From Aureobasidium sp. EXF-3400 (Eukaryota > Ascomycota > Dothideomycetes > Dothideales > Saccotheciaceae): a stretch of 37,797 nt of DNA. Each line of letters begins with the position of its first letter. The first letter of the stretch is position 1. Both the position numbers and the translations under genes were made by a program. The stretch covers positions 1-37,797 of the forward strand of contig SWBL01000417.1 in NCBI GenBank assembly GCA_024195585.1, in the 5' to 3' direction. Below, one piece after another: positions 20,721 through 32,600 of the stretch. The notes beneath the pieces are model-generated. The model worked only from the letters and a program-made list of their open reading frames with translations. It made no database searches and was not told the origin of the DNA.

Positions 20721-21181
20721 GCTAATGAGGCTGAGCCGTCTACGTTCTTAATCGCGAGCAAGGGTTCTTCAGGATCTTGGTGTGGCACCCATCTGGGGTT
20801 GGAAATGTATAACGCTGCTACAAAAAGCATTTAGAGCATCTCAATATGTTTTCTCGTGCTTCTCTCTGTGAAACTTTAGACTCTGTGTCTGCTTCGTTTT
20901 ATACCCAAAGGGCCTGTGTTGGTCTTGCATAGGTAGGAGAACCTCTTCTTGGACATCTTAATTGTTGTGCTCAAGGCTCCATTCATGCTCGTGAGTAAGC
21001 ATGTCTGCAGATGTGAAGTAGGCAATACTCTAGACGCCTTGACATCTACTGCTGTGGCCTCCAAGCTTCGTAGCTTGTTGTGTCCGGTAAAAGCGTCTGA
21101 GGCTGAGACGAATACTACAATCAGTATGGCTGGATGCTAAGGGGTGTAGTGCTTGTGGCAAGCGTGCATAAAGAAGGTTAG
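20721..21181. other. Intergenic region
   Basis: About 460 bp after the duplicated pair. It may include further decayed 3' sequence of the zinc-finger relic (a minus-strand open frame at 21030-21224). No clear feature. Confidence 0.35.
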
Positions 21182-23382
21182 TCATGTCCAGTTTGTCGAC
21201 CATGTGTTGATTCCTCCAAGACACAGCACTGGTCTCCTATAATCTTGCAATGGTTGTAAGATGTTACTCGAGATGGAACGCATGAAAAGTTCTGCACTTT
21301 TGACCTCCTTCCTTTCGTCGACTCTTAGGTGGGTCTCCCCTTGAGCATACAGTACTTCTAGAGATGGCTCCTGCCAGAATGTTGGAATGTCCCTACTCCG
21401 AATATAGGCTGTGTGGATCATGATGACAGCGCCTCTGTACTGCACTATCCCAGCTCTCTGAAGCTCAGTCATGACTGCCCCAATACTCGAATGACGAGTT
21501 ACCACTCTTCTCCCGTTTGCTAATAAATGGTCGGCGCTTCTGCAGAAGATGAAGGCTGGATAATCAGGATCTCCAGAAGAATCGGTTGATGTTGTTGTTA
21601 GCAATACAGAGAGGTCAAGCAATGTCTTTCTTACTAAACATCAAAGACCCAGCAAGAGATGGATATACTCTTTATCGTGTGTAGCCTCTTGAATGTTGAG
21701 CAACAGCATCCCAGAAAAGCTTAGAGAATATCCATGAACGGTGTAGGATAGTCATGCGACATGTCAGTGCTTGAAGATCCAATGCTGGACAAGTGCCACC
21801 AAGCTCATACCTATCTCAGAAAAACATTGGCTCAGGACATACAAACTGCTCGAGGTGATTGATGTTGCAGCTTGAATTGTTGCTCAACCGAGTTGCCAGA
21901 TAAATGTAGAGTCTTTTGAGATCTGAAGAAGTCTTTGCCGCAGCGTATTGGGCATCGATTGAGCCCAATACTGTGAAAGTACTTGGTGTGGGAGGTCTGC
22001 TCAAGCTGATCGTAGGCCTCGTCTAGAGTGGTGCAAGGGTCAAAAAGGAGCTGGCAGAAAGGGACAGGAGACTTGTAAACTGCAGGCTCAGTCATTGGCG
22101 TCAACTCCGATGCTTCCAAGTAACCTAGATGAGACTTGTGGCCACTAGCAGGTGGCCTTCTGTTATACTTGTGTCCAGGTGCATACCGACAAGCATCCTT
22201 CTTGCAAGATGTGCCGTTGACAGTGAAGTCGTTGACCACGTTGAGGTTTGCTATCTCTTGGTAGGGCGTTGAATCTGAGCTGGTGTCCACTATTTGAACC
22301 GAGGTACTTCTGTCGACATATGGAAGGGGAGTTATTCCAGTATACGTATCCCTCGCAATCTTGAAGGCATTTTGTTGCATCCCTCAGGTCCATATTTTCC
22401 ATATGTCTTTAGGCGCTCCTTGCAGGCTCAGTCCAACATCAGAATCGTTGGCCAGATCAGATATCGCAATTCTTCTTGACTCGCGTCCTCTGATAGCCGA
22501 TTGGCCCCTGGTCATATCTGCCTCTGTCATGTAGCAGTAACGTAAGGGGTCCGGGATCGTTGCTTCAAGTACAATGCAGTCTTGACCGTGGGATGGCCAT
22601 GTCATGTGATGGTGGAGCATGTAGTAGTTTCCAAACGGGTTTGCGGTTGGATAGGATACCCAATGTAAAAGTTTGGGCTCATTTGCAGTCATTGCATTTG
22701 TCGTCAACTGGCGCATTGAGTGTCCGGCATTGCTTTGCGACGGCGACAAAATCTCGATGTCGGTCATGTCTGTAAAAACATTTGGACGAAATCGGATATC
22801 TGCATGGTGAAGCTTAAGGGTCGGCAAACTGAGTTGCTGGGAAGACTCGATATCTTGTAGTATCCTAATGCCCGGTGGCCCATAGCATATCAATCTGATC
22901 AAGGATATGGAAGTGCTTTGAACTCATGCAGTCATGTTGAACTCCGAAGTGACCACAGTGCATAGCAAGCAGAAGTGCACTATCTCCAACCCCTTTGCCG
23001 CAGATTTCACACGCAATAGTTGACGAGTGCAGCTCGGCAACAGCATGTGCATGATCCCAGTGGTCTGCAAAAGCTAGAAGAGGCAGAGCGATTGCATCGC
23101 AACGAGTGCAGTCGAAGAGATAGGTGGGATCCAGCTCGTCGGTGTTAATCGATGGACATTAAGGCATGTGATACATTGAGAGGTGGTGGGCGTTGATCGC
23201 GCTGTAGCCACAGTTGGCGGGACATCTTGCCATATCCTCATTGTTGTACAGCTCGAGCCATGCTCATCGTCGTCAAGGTGCTCGTAAACGTCTAGGATGG
23301 TGTCCGACTTGTCAAATCTTTGGCATGCAGGAAGAGGACATACAAACACAGCATGCTTTACCAAATGCCCAGCCATTGCCAT
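21182..23382 (-). pseudogene. Decayed zinc-finger-like gene, several frameshifts and a nonsense codon
   Basis: A long coding-like track on the minus strand that no single frame covers. It begins at 23382 with a C2H2-like FVCPLPACQRF and two following His residues. It shifts frame near 23160 to a Cys/His-rich stretch (FDCTRCDA, ACEICGKG, MHCGHFG). It shifts again near 22880 and runs open from 22902 to 21832 except for one TGA at 22384-22386. Near 21940, RCPIRCGKDF is followed in another frame by SDLKRLYIYLATR; together these look like a C2H2 finger broken by one extra base. A further coding-like block lies at 21622-21182. No domain beyond zinc-finger-like Cys/His spacing is recognised. Multi-exon splicing could explain some breaks but not the TGA or the one-base slip inside the finger. 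Confidence 0.5.
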
Positions 23383-24148
23383 TGGGGACAGCGAGCGTCT
23401 TTCTCCTATAGGAACATGCTGTCCTTAGGTGTCAAAGACCGCCAGATCAAAGAGTCCATCTGCTCGTTGGGGATGTAACTCTGGGTGCCTCCTGGCAGGA
23501 GCTAGTACTTCAAGTCCGTACATAGGTAGTGCATCATTCTCTGCGGCATCTCCACCGTCACCAATGAAGTTCTGGTTGTCGTCTTCTGGATAGGTCGCAT
23601 GGTCTTTTTCTGCTGCGAATCGACGAATTCAATCAAAGCGCCACTTATGCAAAGAGCAAGTTTTCAGGAGGCAGGAGCGGTCTGCTGCGTTCGACAACAT
23701 CACAAATAGCGTACTCCCATCACTCGAAGCCGCGGTTTGCCAGCAAGAAGGCGCGAGAAGCAGCAGATGGAAATCGGAACCGAGGAGGACGGAAACATCA
23801 CGCAAAGATATGGTTATGATTATTCGTTCGGGTTGCGATGTGAAGACATACTTCAATTTCCTTGCTTAGATCATTCAGTAGTGGTACAAGAATAGAGACG
23901 AAAACAGCCAGTGGGGGAACCCTTAGAAGGTAGAGGGTATGGAAGAACTCGAAAAGAAAACAAATCGCTGATACAAGCGCTGGGAGGATGAGTGAAGAAG
24001 AGACAGGAGAAAATGCCAGAAAAGAGCCGATGTCCCAAAATCCGAAACTCCACGCTGCACTGATTTTTGTGAAAACCCAACAAAAGAGGAAGAGGCCGTG
24101 ATAATGTTACATGTCCAGAAAAAGCTTTACTTTTGATCCAAGATTTTT
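23383..24148. other. Intergenic region
   Basis: About 770 bp upstream of the relic and downstream of the mitochondrial carrier. Open frames here (23629-23856, 23871-24083) show no domain. No repeat or RNA gene seen. Confidence 0.45.
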
Positions 24149-25496
24149 TTACGATGATGACTCCTTGACAGCCTTCTCATTCATGGTGCCAGCCATCTTC
24201 TTGCCAATCTCGTAACTGCTGATCATGATTGCGCAAGCAGGTGCGACCTTCATTGTACGAGCGGCCCATCCCTTGAACAAGCCAGCGACACCCTCCGTCT
24301 TGTAGATGTGCCACAAGAATCGAGGCATAAGCTTATCTTCAGGGCGAACGCCAGCAGCAGCGGCAGATGCAGATTCGGCAGAATGGCGAGCGACTTGTTG
24401 GCGGGTCTTGCCGACATCGAAAGGAGTGGTGACGAGAGCAGCAACGGCTCCAGCACTCGCGCCTGCGATGAAGCTGTCGATCAAGACCGTTCTGTGATCC
24501 AACTCACTGACAGAACGGTTCTTCAAGCTACCTGTCGGCTCGTGAGAAGCAGGGCCTTCTCTTGCATTGTGCAACGTCTGTCTGCCATATTCGTAGCCCC
24601 ACCAATACAAGGCAGAGAAAGGCACATCTCGCCAGAGGGTCAGACCGAGGCCTCTCCATAATGCGCGGTATCCATCTGCTTTGACCATATCTTGAACTCC
24701 GGATAGTGTGTCTCTGAACACACTAGTCGGCGAAGCAGCCTCAGGATGGCTGGCTTGCATACGTGTACGGAACATCTCAACAGGGCTAACGACGAAGGCG
24801 GCGAGTATTCTGGCGCTGGAGCCAGCGAATAGCGGAGCGTAGTTGTCGGACACGCGATCCTTCATGGGACTGTGGGGATTCGCTCGCAACCAGTCGTAGC
24901 CAGCAAAATAGATGACGTTGGCAGGGACAGACATGAGCAGGGTAGGACTCAAACCGCGCCATAGAGTTGTAAGGCCTTCGTTCCGAGCAATCTTCTTCAG
25001 GCCATCAAGGGTTGAGTTGAAAGTTCTTCGCTCGGTCTCCTCTGCCGCACATTGAGAAATAAGCATTTCGTCGACAGTAAGACCAGCGGATGAGGCCATG
25101 CAGTATGGGCTCTGATTGGGGACGTAGTAGATTTCTCTGCAACAGGCGGATATGCCGAGATTGGGAGGCAGGCGTGCGAAGGAGGGTTGGGTAGAAGCAT
25201 TGAGGGAAGACGGACCGGATTGAGCTTGTAGTCGGACACGCACGACGTCAAGAGGGGTGACTAGGAGAGGGATTAGTTGAAGAGGCTTGGAGATGGCTGG
25301 TGAGGTGGAACACACCAAGTAATGAGGTCAAGATGCTGCCAGAGACGGCAGACAGCATCTTCTGAGTAATAGAAGTTTCTTGATCCATGGTGGCGGCAGG
25401 AGTGTCGTCAAGAGGCTGCGAGGGGACGGCAGGTTGATGGACGTGTGCAAAATCGGTGGCAGGTTGATTCGCTGCTGAAGGGCCGAGATAGGCCAT
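24149..25496 (-). CDS. MTM1: Mitochondrial carrier, Mtm1/SLC25A39-SLC25A40 type
   Basis: An inner-membrane solute carrier. The human relatives import glutathione, and yeast Mtm1 affects manganese/iron handling and Sod2. Exons 25496-25316 and 25260-24149 give 430 residues; the intron is 55 nt (GTGTGT..CTAATC..CTAG). Three carrier signatures are present: TPLDVVRVRLQ (from T62), SPVEMFRTRMQ (from S219) and TTPFDVGKTRQQ (from T338). The long first matrix loop with CCREIYYVPNQSPYC and CAAEETERRTF is characteristic of this subfamily, as is GLSPTLLMSVPANVIYFAGYDWLR. Cysteines C100, C101, C114 and C131 lie in that loop. The start is the first ATG in frame; MDQETS at about residue 37 is an alternative. 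Divergent from the F-box gene. Confidence 0.92.
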
Positions 25497-26115
25497 GCGG
25501 CCGAATGTGAATGGTTGTGTCGTGTAGCAAGGAGAGATTTCGAACGAGTGGGCGGCGCTGATTGATAAGATTTTATGACGGTGGAAGCTGCAAGATTGAC
25601 GTCGGCGAGGAGGGGCAGAGACACAAGGGCGTCTGGGTGGTAGATGGAGCGACTACGGTGTTTTTGGCGAAAGGAGGGCGTCGAGTAGGTAGTGTGAGGA
25701 GAGCGAGGACGAGAGCAGATGGACGACGAGTGTATGATGCTGGCGCTGGTTGGTGATGGGCGGCCGATGGCGCTTGCCCTCTCGACTTTGTTCTTTCCCG
25801 TCGCGCCGTCATCGAAGCTTCTTTTTGCCCCGGCCTTTGGACCCTCTCACTCGGCGATAAGCGACACCGAGGTTGATCAAGGAAACCACAACGAGACACC
25901 GCTGCTCCAGTCTGCCTCGCTCAGGTCATCTTGTCACTCTACATATCTCTGGCTGCTGCTGCTTCAATCCAACCTCGACAAGTCCCGTCAACTCGCCGTT
26001 GTGCTGCACCACCCTCTCTTACGTCACCAACAACTTCGACTTGCCCACGAGTCCGTCTCGATCTAGACTGCGCTACGACAATCTACCACAATCGCCAACA
26101 TAGAGACCCACCAAA
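25497..26115. promoter_or_regulatory. Divergent promoter region, carrier and F-box genes
   Basis: 619 bp between head-to-head start codons. Open frames inside it are antisense or UTR shadows. The last 200 bp before the F-box ATG are C/T/A-rich, as expected for a fungal 5' UTR. No specific site called. Confidence 0.45.
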
Positions 26116-27696
26116 ATGTCCGGTCAAGAACCCCCCAAGGATACTGATGCCGAACTGGAAGCCTTCAGACGACAATGGCGTGCCGAAGTCCAATCACGAA
26201 ACAAGCAGTCCACATCAGGACAACCTCATCCCACTCGCCATCACAAGGCCCCTCATCCCTCGTCCTCTGCTCCAAAGCCTAGACTGCAACAACACAAGCA
26301 CGATGAACATGACGACGAAGAGGAGGTTCACTCACAGGTCCACTATGACTTGCCAGACAAAGAAGCAGAGTTGCGTCTTGACGCTCATGAACAAGCCATC
26401 GCGAGAGGTGCTTTGACAAAAGGACCCAAATCTGCCCTAGAACACTATGAAAAAGCTGTTGAGAAAGAGACCATGGGAAGCCTAGGCGACAGTGTTGCTC
26501 TCTATCGAACGGCCTTCAAGATGGATGACCGTGTACATGAAAAGTACAAGAACAAGCACTTCCCTCCTTCGGCCTTCCCACCAAAGCCAAAAGCCTCTGT
26601 ACAACAAACAAATCCTTCCAATGCTTCACAAACTGTGCCTGGAACTGCCCACCACTCATCCCACGGCATACCACCGACTCTTACCGAGCTGGTGGATCAA
26701 TTCTCACACCTCTCCATTCCTGGCGCACCGGCTCCTACAGATGCTGACCCGCCACCGCCATGTCCCATTGCAGAGCTACCAGGCGAAATCTTGTCCGAGA
26801 TCCTGACCTACGCTGCTATTAATGATCTAGCTTCTCTCGCCAAAGTCTCTCTTGTCTGCAAGAGATTCGCATACATCGTCATGACAGATGAGTCCATCTG
26901 GAAGCGCGTCGCTCAAGGTCCAGAGTTTGGCTTCGGAGGCATGCATTACAACTACGTATGCAATCTCAAAGGCGAGCCGCTTGAGCCAGAATTCAATGAT
27001 GACACGGCCTATCTGTCTGAAGGCCAGGATCAAGATTCAGACACAGAAACCCAACTTACAGTTCCCCCCCGTCCTTCTAAAACCACTCCGGGAATCGACA
27101 ACGCATTATTACATTCTCTCTACTCCTCTTCATGGCGTGAGATGTTCCGCAAACGTCCCCGTCTTCGCTTCAACGGCTGCTATATAAGCACAGTAAATTA
27201 TCAACGCCCTGGTGCGACGAACACTTCCTCATCGACTTGGGGCACGCCAATTCTCATTGTGACATACTTCCGCTACCTTCGCTTCTTCCGTGATGGAACC
27301 TGCATCTCACTGCTCACCACGACCGAACCAGTAGATGTCGTTCACCATCTGACCAAAGAAAACATGCGATCATATGCCGCTGGTTCGCTTCTACCGAACA
27401 GCGTCATAAAGGATGCTCTCCGCGGGCGCTGGCGCCTTAGCGGTCCAGGCAACGATCCTGCCTCCGAGGTAGAAGGAGATGTACACATAGAGACCGATGG
27501 TGTTATACCAAAGTATATGTGGAAGATGCAATTCGGCCTAGGTTCCAGAGGCAAGAAGAGTGCAGGAGGCAACAAGTTGTCATGGAAGGGCTTCTGGAGT
27601 TACAACCGCTTGACTGACGATTGGGGCGAGTTTGGCTTGAAGAACGACAAGGCTTTCTTGTTCAGTAGGGTCAGAGGGTATGGGATGGGATACTAG
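26116..27696 (+). CDS. F-box protein of the FBXO9/Pof7/Hrt3 type
   Basis: Substrate receptor of an SCF ubiquitin ligase. 526 residues in one exon. Residues about 94-155 hold the family's N-terminal repeat-like region (SALEHYEKAVEKE, GDSVALYRTAFKMDDRVHEKYKN), seen in FBXO9 and yeast Hrt3. A Pro/Ser-rich linker follows. The F-box is at about 216-260 (CPIAELPGEILSEILTYAA, LASLAKVSLVCKRFAYI). The C-terminal domain matches the family too: MHYNYVCN, SWREMFRKRPRLRFNGCYISTVNYQRPG, VTYFRYLRFFRDGTCISLLTTTEP and the final FLFSRVRGYGMGY. No intron or break is seen. The substrate is not predictable; FBXO9 relatives act in growth signalling and sterol or TOR-related pathways in other organisms. Confidence 0.9.
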   Translation: MSGQEPPKDTDAELEAFRRQWRAEVQSRNKQSTSGQPHPTRHHKAPHPSSSAPKPRLQQHKHDEHDDEEEVHSQVHYDLPDKEAELRLDAHEQAIARGALTKGPKSALEHYEKAVEKETMGSLGDSVALYRTAFKMDDRVHEKYKNKHFPPSAFPPKPKASVQQTNPSNASQTVPGTAHHSSHGIPPTLTELVDQFSHLSIPGAPAPTDADPPPPCPIAELPGEILSEILTYAAINDLASLAKVSLVCKRFAYIVMTDESIWKRVAQGPEFGFGGMHYNYVCNLKGEPLEPEFNDDTAYLSEGQDQDSDTETQLTVPPRPSKTTPGIDNALLHSLYSSSWREMFRKRPRLRFNGCYISTVNYQRPGATNTSSSTWGTPILIVTYFRYLRFFRDGTCISLLTTTEPVDVVHHLTKENMRSYAAGSLLPNSVIKDALRGRWRLSGPGNDPASEVEGDVHIETDGVIPKYMWKMQFGLGSRGKKSAGGNKLSWKGFWSYNRLTDDWGEFGLKNDKAFLFSRVRGYGMGY

Positions 27697-27991
27697 AGCA
27701 TCATTACATCTGTACATCCCGGAGGGGAGATGTGATAGAGTCGACTAGAATATAGTTCACGAATTAACGAAATCACCATCAATCTTCACGATGGTTGTTT
27801 CCAAACTGCCAGAAAAATGTATTGCCATAATCGCTGAGTCCATCAATGTAGGACGCCAAGACCTCACGAAGCTGTCAACACTCGCATCTCCTAAACAACA
27901 ACACCATATATGCAACACCGCCACCAACAAATTCAATCTCGACCAAACCTCCAAGACAACAACACCAAAACCCCAGTTTTACAATATCACA

Positions 27992-29072
27992 ATGAACCAA
28001 CCACCCAAATTCCCGGCCTCCACTTCAACACCACTAGAATACTCGTTATTTTCACCTTCCAAAGCCGCAGAACAACAACGATTAGCCAAGGACTGGGACT
28101 ATGTTCATCAATTCTTACGTCAGAAGTATCCTTCTCCACAGAAAGTACCGAAGTTTGAAGAGAATGAGGAGACGTTGAGGATGCTGTTGGCGGTTGCTGC
28201 GGCTAATGAGAGAGCGGATGAGGGGTGGGGGGTTCTATGTCGTGTTGAGGGGATGGGGGTGAGGGAGTTGGAGGAGGTGGAGAGGCAGAGGGATGAGGTG
28301 AGTTTACTTTTCTGATGGGGTATGAGGGGTTGAGGATGGGAGTTGGGTGTTTTGTTTTCAGGTGGAAAAGCAGGTCTTGGGGATTGAGTAGCAAGGAGCA
28401 GTCGTATGAGAATCATGAGCTAATACATTTATTCTGATTATCCAGGGAACACAAGATGCGACAAACACACTCAACAACACCCTCACAACTTCCCTCTTGG
28501 CCTCTCTTTCTACACAAGGAGCCTCAGATCTCACATCTCAAGCAACAACAGCCATAACCCTAAACACCGCCACAACCTCTGCAACAACACTAGCAACCAC
28601 TCTCCTCAACCTCTCAACCACCCTCTCGCACCTCCAAAACCAAATCGCGTCAACCACGTCTCTCCAATCCTCCCTACTATCCCATCACTCAAGCCTCCAA
28701 ACAGAACTCCAAGACCTATGCTCCCCAACCTTCCAAACAGAAAAAAACCTACCTCAAAGAACCGCAGAACTCACCCGTCAAACCAAACTCCTCAAAGCCA
28801 AAGTCAGCGAATATGATGAGCGCTTACGAAATGCTTCTGGTGCAGAGATACCAGAGACTTTGCTTAGTGATGTTGAGACTGCGACGAGGGAGTTGGAGGT
28901 ATTGATGAAAAGGGTCAAGGATGTAGAGGAGAGGATTGAGGTGTTTGAGGATGTGCCGCCGGAGGCTAGGGAGGTGAGAAGAATGATGCAGGACTTGAGG
29001 GCGGAGTTGGAGGGATGGGTTAGGAGGAGAGATGAAATGTTTGAGGGGTTGGTGGGTGGCAGAAGAGGATAG
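27992..29072 (+). CDS. HAUS1: HAUS augmin-like complex subunit 1
   Basis: A subunit of augmin, which recruits gamma-tubulin to spindle microtubules for branching. Proposed exons are 27992-28297, 28362-28373 and 28446-29072 (314 residues). Skipping the 12-nt middle exon also keeps frame (310 residues). The N-terminus carries the fungal HAUS1 landmark: LFSPSKAAEQQRLAKDWDYV, QKVPKFEENEETLRMLLAVAAANERADE. The rest is largely helical and coiled-coil: ELEEVERQRDE, then a Thr/Ser/Leu-rich helix, then KLLKAKVSEYDERLRNA and a long acidic coil TRELEVLMKRVKDVEERIEVFEDVPPE. The start at 27992 is preferred to an in-frame ATG at 27791 because the conserved N-terminus begins soon after it. The N-terminal identity is the strongest evidence; the rest is typical but not diagnostic. 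Confidence 0.72.
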
Positions 29073-29616
29073 ATTGGTGTTAGCTGATGGTCTATTTCTT
29101 GTGGCTTTCGCATTTTTAGGTAGAAGCACACATGGACGCTACCGATCTTGGCGGATGATAGATATGGAATGACCCAAGATACCAAGACTTGTTCTGCAGC
29201 GCGGACAGTGTACTGTCTCATGTATGCATAGCTAAGTATCTCGTCCTCTTTCTACAGCTCAATCTTCGCATAGCGGCTCAGTGCGTTGGACGCCAAGCTT
29301 GGGGGTATGCTGAAGCCATGAATGAAACAGAAACCTATTCCTCGGACATTGTGTGGCCAAGATTTCACTCTGCGAGTACACCGTTTGATATTCGTCTCTC
29401 AATTCTCTGAGTGGTCATAGGTTGTCGTAGAGAAAAGTCGAGGGATCTCATCGACAAGTGGATTCAAGATCGAGGCGGTCCGAGCTTTCACACCAAAAAC
29501 GTCATTGATGCGCGCTGCCTTCATGGAAACCATCATCAAAGACAACAATTTGTCTGTCCAGTTTCTCGCATCCAAGTTTCGGAGTAGACAATTCTCAGCT
29601 CGTTGCACAGCCGACC
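29073..29616. other. Intergenic region upstream of Ski3
   Basis: 544 bp. Short open frames only. Nothing beyond the HAUS1 3' end and the Ski3 promoter is supported. Confidence 0.45.
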
Positions 29617-32600
29617 ATGTCTGGTAACAAGGCCGCGCTGAAGGCCGCCAAAGTCGCCTTGGATGCTGAGAACTACGATGATGCTGTCACTCAATGCCAA
29701 ATCGTCCTCGCATCAGATTCTCAAAATTACTTTGCGTATGTCGCTTCTTGACGCGACGAATCGAGTGTAACTGACAGCAACCGCAGCAAGCTTTTCCTAG
29801 GTCGCGCATTCCAAAAACAGAACAAGTTGGAAGATGCGGCGAAAACATACAATTCGGCCGCAGAGATCAAGCCTGACGATGCACAAGCATGGCTAGGTCT
29901 TTGCAATTTGTATGAAAGCCAAGGTGGTCTCAAACTCGATCAATACCGCGAGGCTGCTCTCAAGGTTGCCGAAATCCAAGCTGCGGCTGAGGATGCTCAC
30001 AAATGTCAAACCACCATCAACAAGCTGGTCGACTTTACTAGGGAACATGGAACCAATGCTCAATACAAACGCGCTTTGGAAGCTTATCTACCAGGAAGTC
30101 CCATCTACGATTTTCTGGAGGGTCGTCTGCCGAGCCCTTCGCATACATACACTCGTTTGATCGAAATCACCGAGGAAGAAGAGAAGCAACGCATCAACAA
30201 GGATATCGGCGAGCGGAGAACCAGATTAGGAGCTCGCATCAACCAGGTCACTACCGATGTTCGCCGCGAAGTCTTCACAAAGAGCAACCTCGAGGAGCTC
30301 TATCAAAAACTTATTGACTGGACCAACGATGACGAAGTTCGCCGCGAATATGAACAAAAGCTTCTGCAGAGAGCTTACGACACATTAATCGTCCTGACTG
30401 GTGATGCAAAAGCTGCGAAGCGCGAGCAGGTCATGGGCATTGTACACGGCATGGTCATTATCAAACATCCTTTCCTTTTGGCCTGGACTGTCGAACTGGA
30501 CTGGAAGGATGTTGCAAGTGTCTCAGATTTGGATGTTGGTGTTCTGCGCGAGTACCTCGAGTTCTTCCCTGAAACCAGTTTAGGCAAGGTGCTCAAGGCT
30601 TATCTCGATTGCGAAATCTCACCATTCCCCGCGCCACCAAAGGACCCGGAACAGAAAGACGAGGACGTAGAGGCACCACTCAATCAGGAAGATAGAATCC
30701 TCCTGATGAGCGAAGGTCTTGAAGATGGCAGCAAGTCTGTTCTGGCACATCGTCTTGTTGCAGAGTACTATCTTCACCTGGAGGAGTACGAGAGCGCAGT
30801 AGAAGTCGCCAGGAATGGTCTTAAGATGCTCGAGTCAGAGGTTAGAAAGTCTGGTCTTGTGTTGCAGGACAACAAGGATGCCTTCAACAGCACGCTCGCC
30901 ACCGCATTAGTATACCACCAGTCGCCTAAAAACCACCCAGAGGCCAGAGAACTGTTCAATGACATCCTCGCAAGAAAGTCTAAGCATACAGCAACACTTA
31001 TCGGCTTAGGTCTGATTTTGGAGGAGCAAGAAGAGTTTGATGAGGCAGTCAAGTTCTTGTCGCAAGCATTGGAGCAGGATCCCAGTAACATTCGCATTGA
31101 GATCGAGTCAGCATGGTGTGATGCTCTGCGCGGAAACTACGGTCCTGCTCTGGAGACTATGGAGAAGTGCTTGCCTAATTTGAAGCTGGATGACCCCAAG
31201 GCACGAGAGCTCAGAGCGCAGACTTTGTACAGAACTGGTATCTGTATATGGAACCTCGACACATCCAAAGCTGCCAGGAAAGATCGCAATGGGGCCTACG
31301 CCAGATTTCTGTCTGCAATCAAGACCAACGTCAACCTTGCACCTGCATACACTTCTCTCGGGTACTACTACGCCGACTATGCCAAGGATAAGAAGAGAGC
31401 ACGCCAATGTTTCCAGAAAGCTTTCGAATTGTCAGGCTCGGAGGTCGAAGCTGCCGAGAGACTGGCAAGATCATTCGCTGACCAAGGCGAGTGGGACATC
31501 GTTGAAATTGTTGCACAAAGAGTCGTTGACTCAGGCAAGGTCAGACCCCCACCTGGCTCGAAGAAGAAGGGTATCAGTTGGCCCTTCTCAGCCCTGGGTG
31601 TGGTACAAATGACGAAGCAGGAGTACTCCAAGGCGATAGTCTCGTTCTTGTCAGCACTCAGGATCAGTCCGAATGACTACCATTCCTATGTCGGCCTGGG
31701 AGAAAGTTACCACAACTCCGGCCGTTACAACTCTGCAAGCCGAACATTTATCTACGCTGAAGAGCCTCACGATGGTATTTCTATGAACGTCACTGGCCAG
31801 AGCTGGTTCACGCGATACATGCTTGCCAATGTCAACAGAGAGCTCGGCGAACACGATGAGGCTATTGCTGGCCTACAAGAAGTTCTCACTGGTAGAGCCG
31901 AAGAGTTTGGTGTTCTCATTGCACTTTTGCAGACATACAACGAGAAGGCCTGGAGGTGTGTGGAGACTGGCTTTTATGGCCAAGCTGCTCATAGCGCAGT
32001 CCAAGCAATCGAGCTTGCTCAAAAAATTGCAGAACTAAGACCCCAGGCTTTCAACTTGTGGAAGGCTGTTGGTGATGCTTGTTCAATCTTCTACTGGGTT
32101 CAAGATAGACTCGACATGTTCCCTAGTGATTTGACCAAGCAAATGCTCACGAAGGACTTCGATGTCAAGGAACTTGGTATCCTGTCAGAAATCGATGAAG
32201 TCGACTCAAAAGTCCTCGAGGGCTCTGCAGAAGACGACAAAGCTGTTGCCTGTCCAGAGTACCTGGCCCTGTCTCTGCTTGCCTACAAGCGCGCTATATT
32301 CAGCTGTGCAAACGATATTCACGCTCAAGCTGTTGCTTGGTACAATCTTGGTTGGGCAGAGCACAAGGCATTCAGCTGCAGCGATGCGAAGGCTGGCAAG
32401 AAGTTCCTTCGTGCAGCTGTCAGATGCTTCAAGCGTGCCATCGAGCTCGAAGCAGGAAACTCCGAGTTCTGGAATTCGCTCGGTGTTATTACCACCAGAC
32501 TAAATCCTAAGGTATCACAACACTCATTCGTCAGATCATTGCACTTGAACGAGCGCAGTGCAAAGACATGGTGTAACCTCGGAGTTCTTTATCTCATCAA

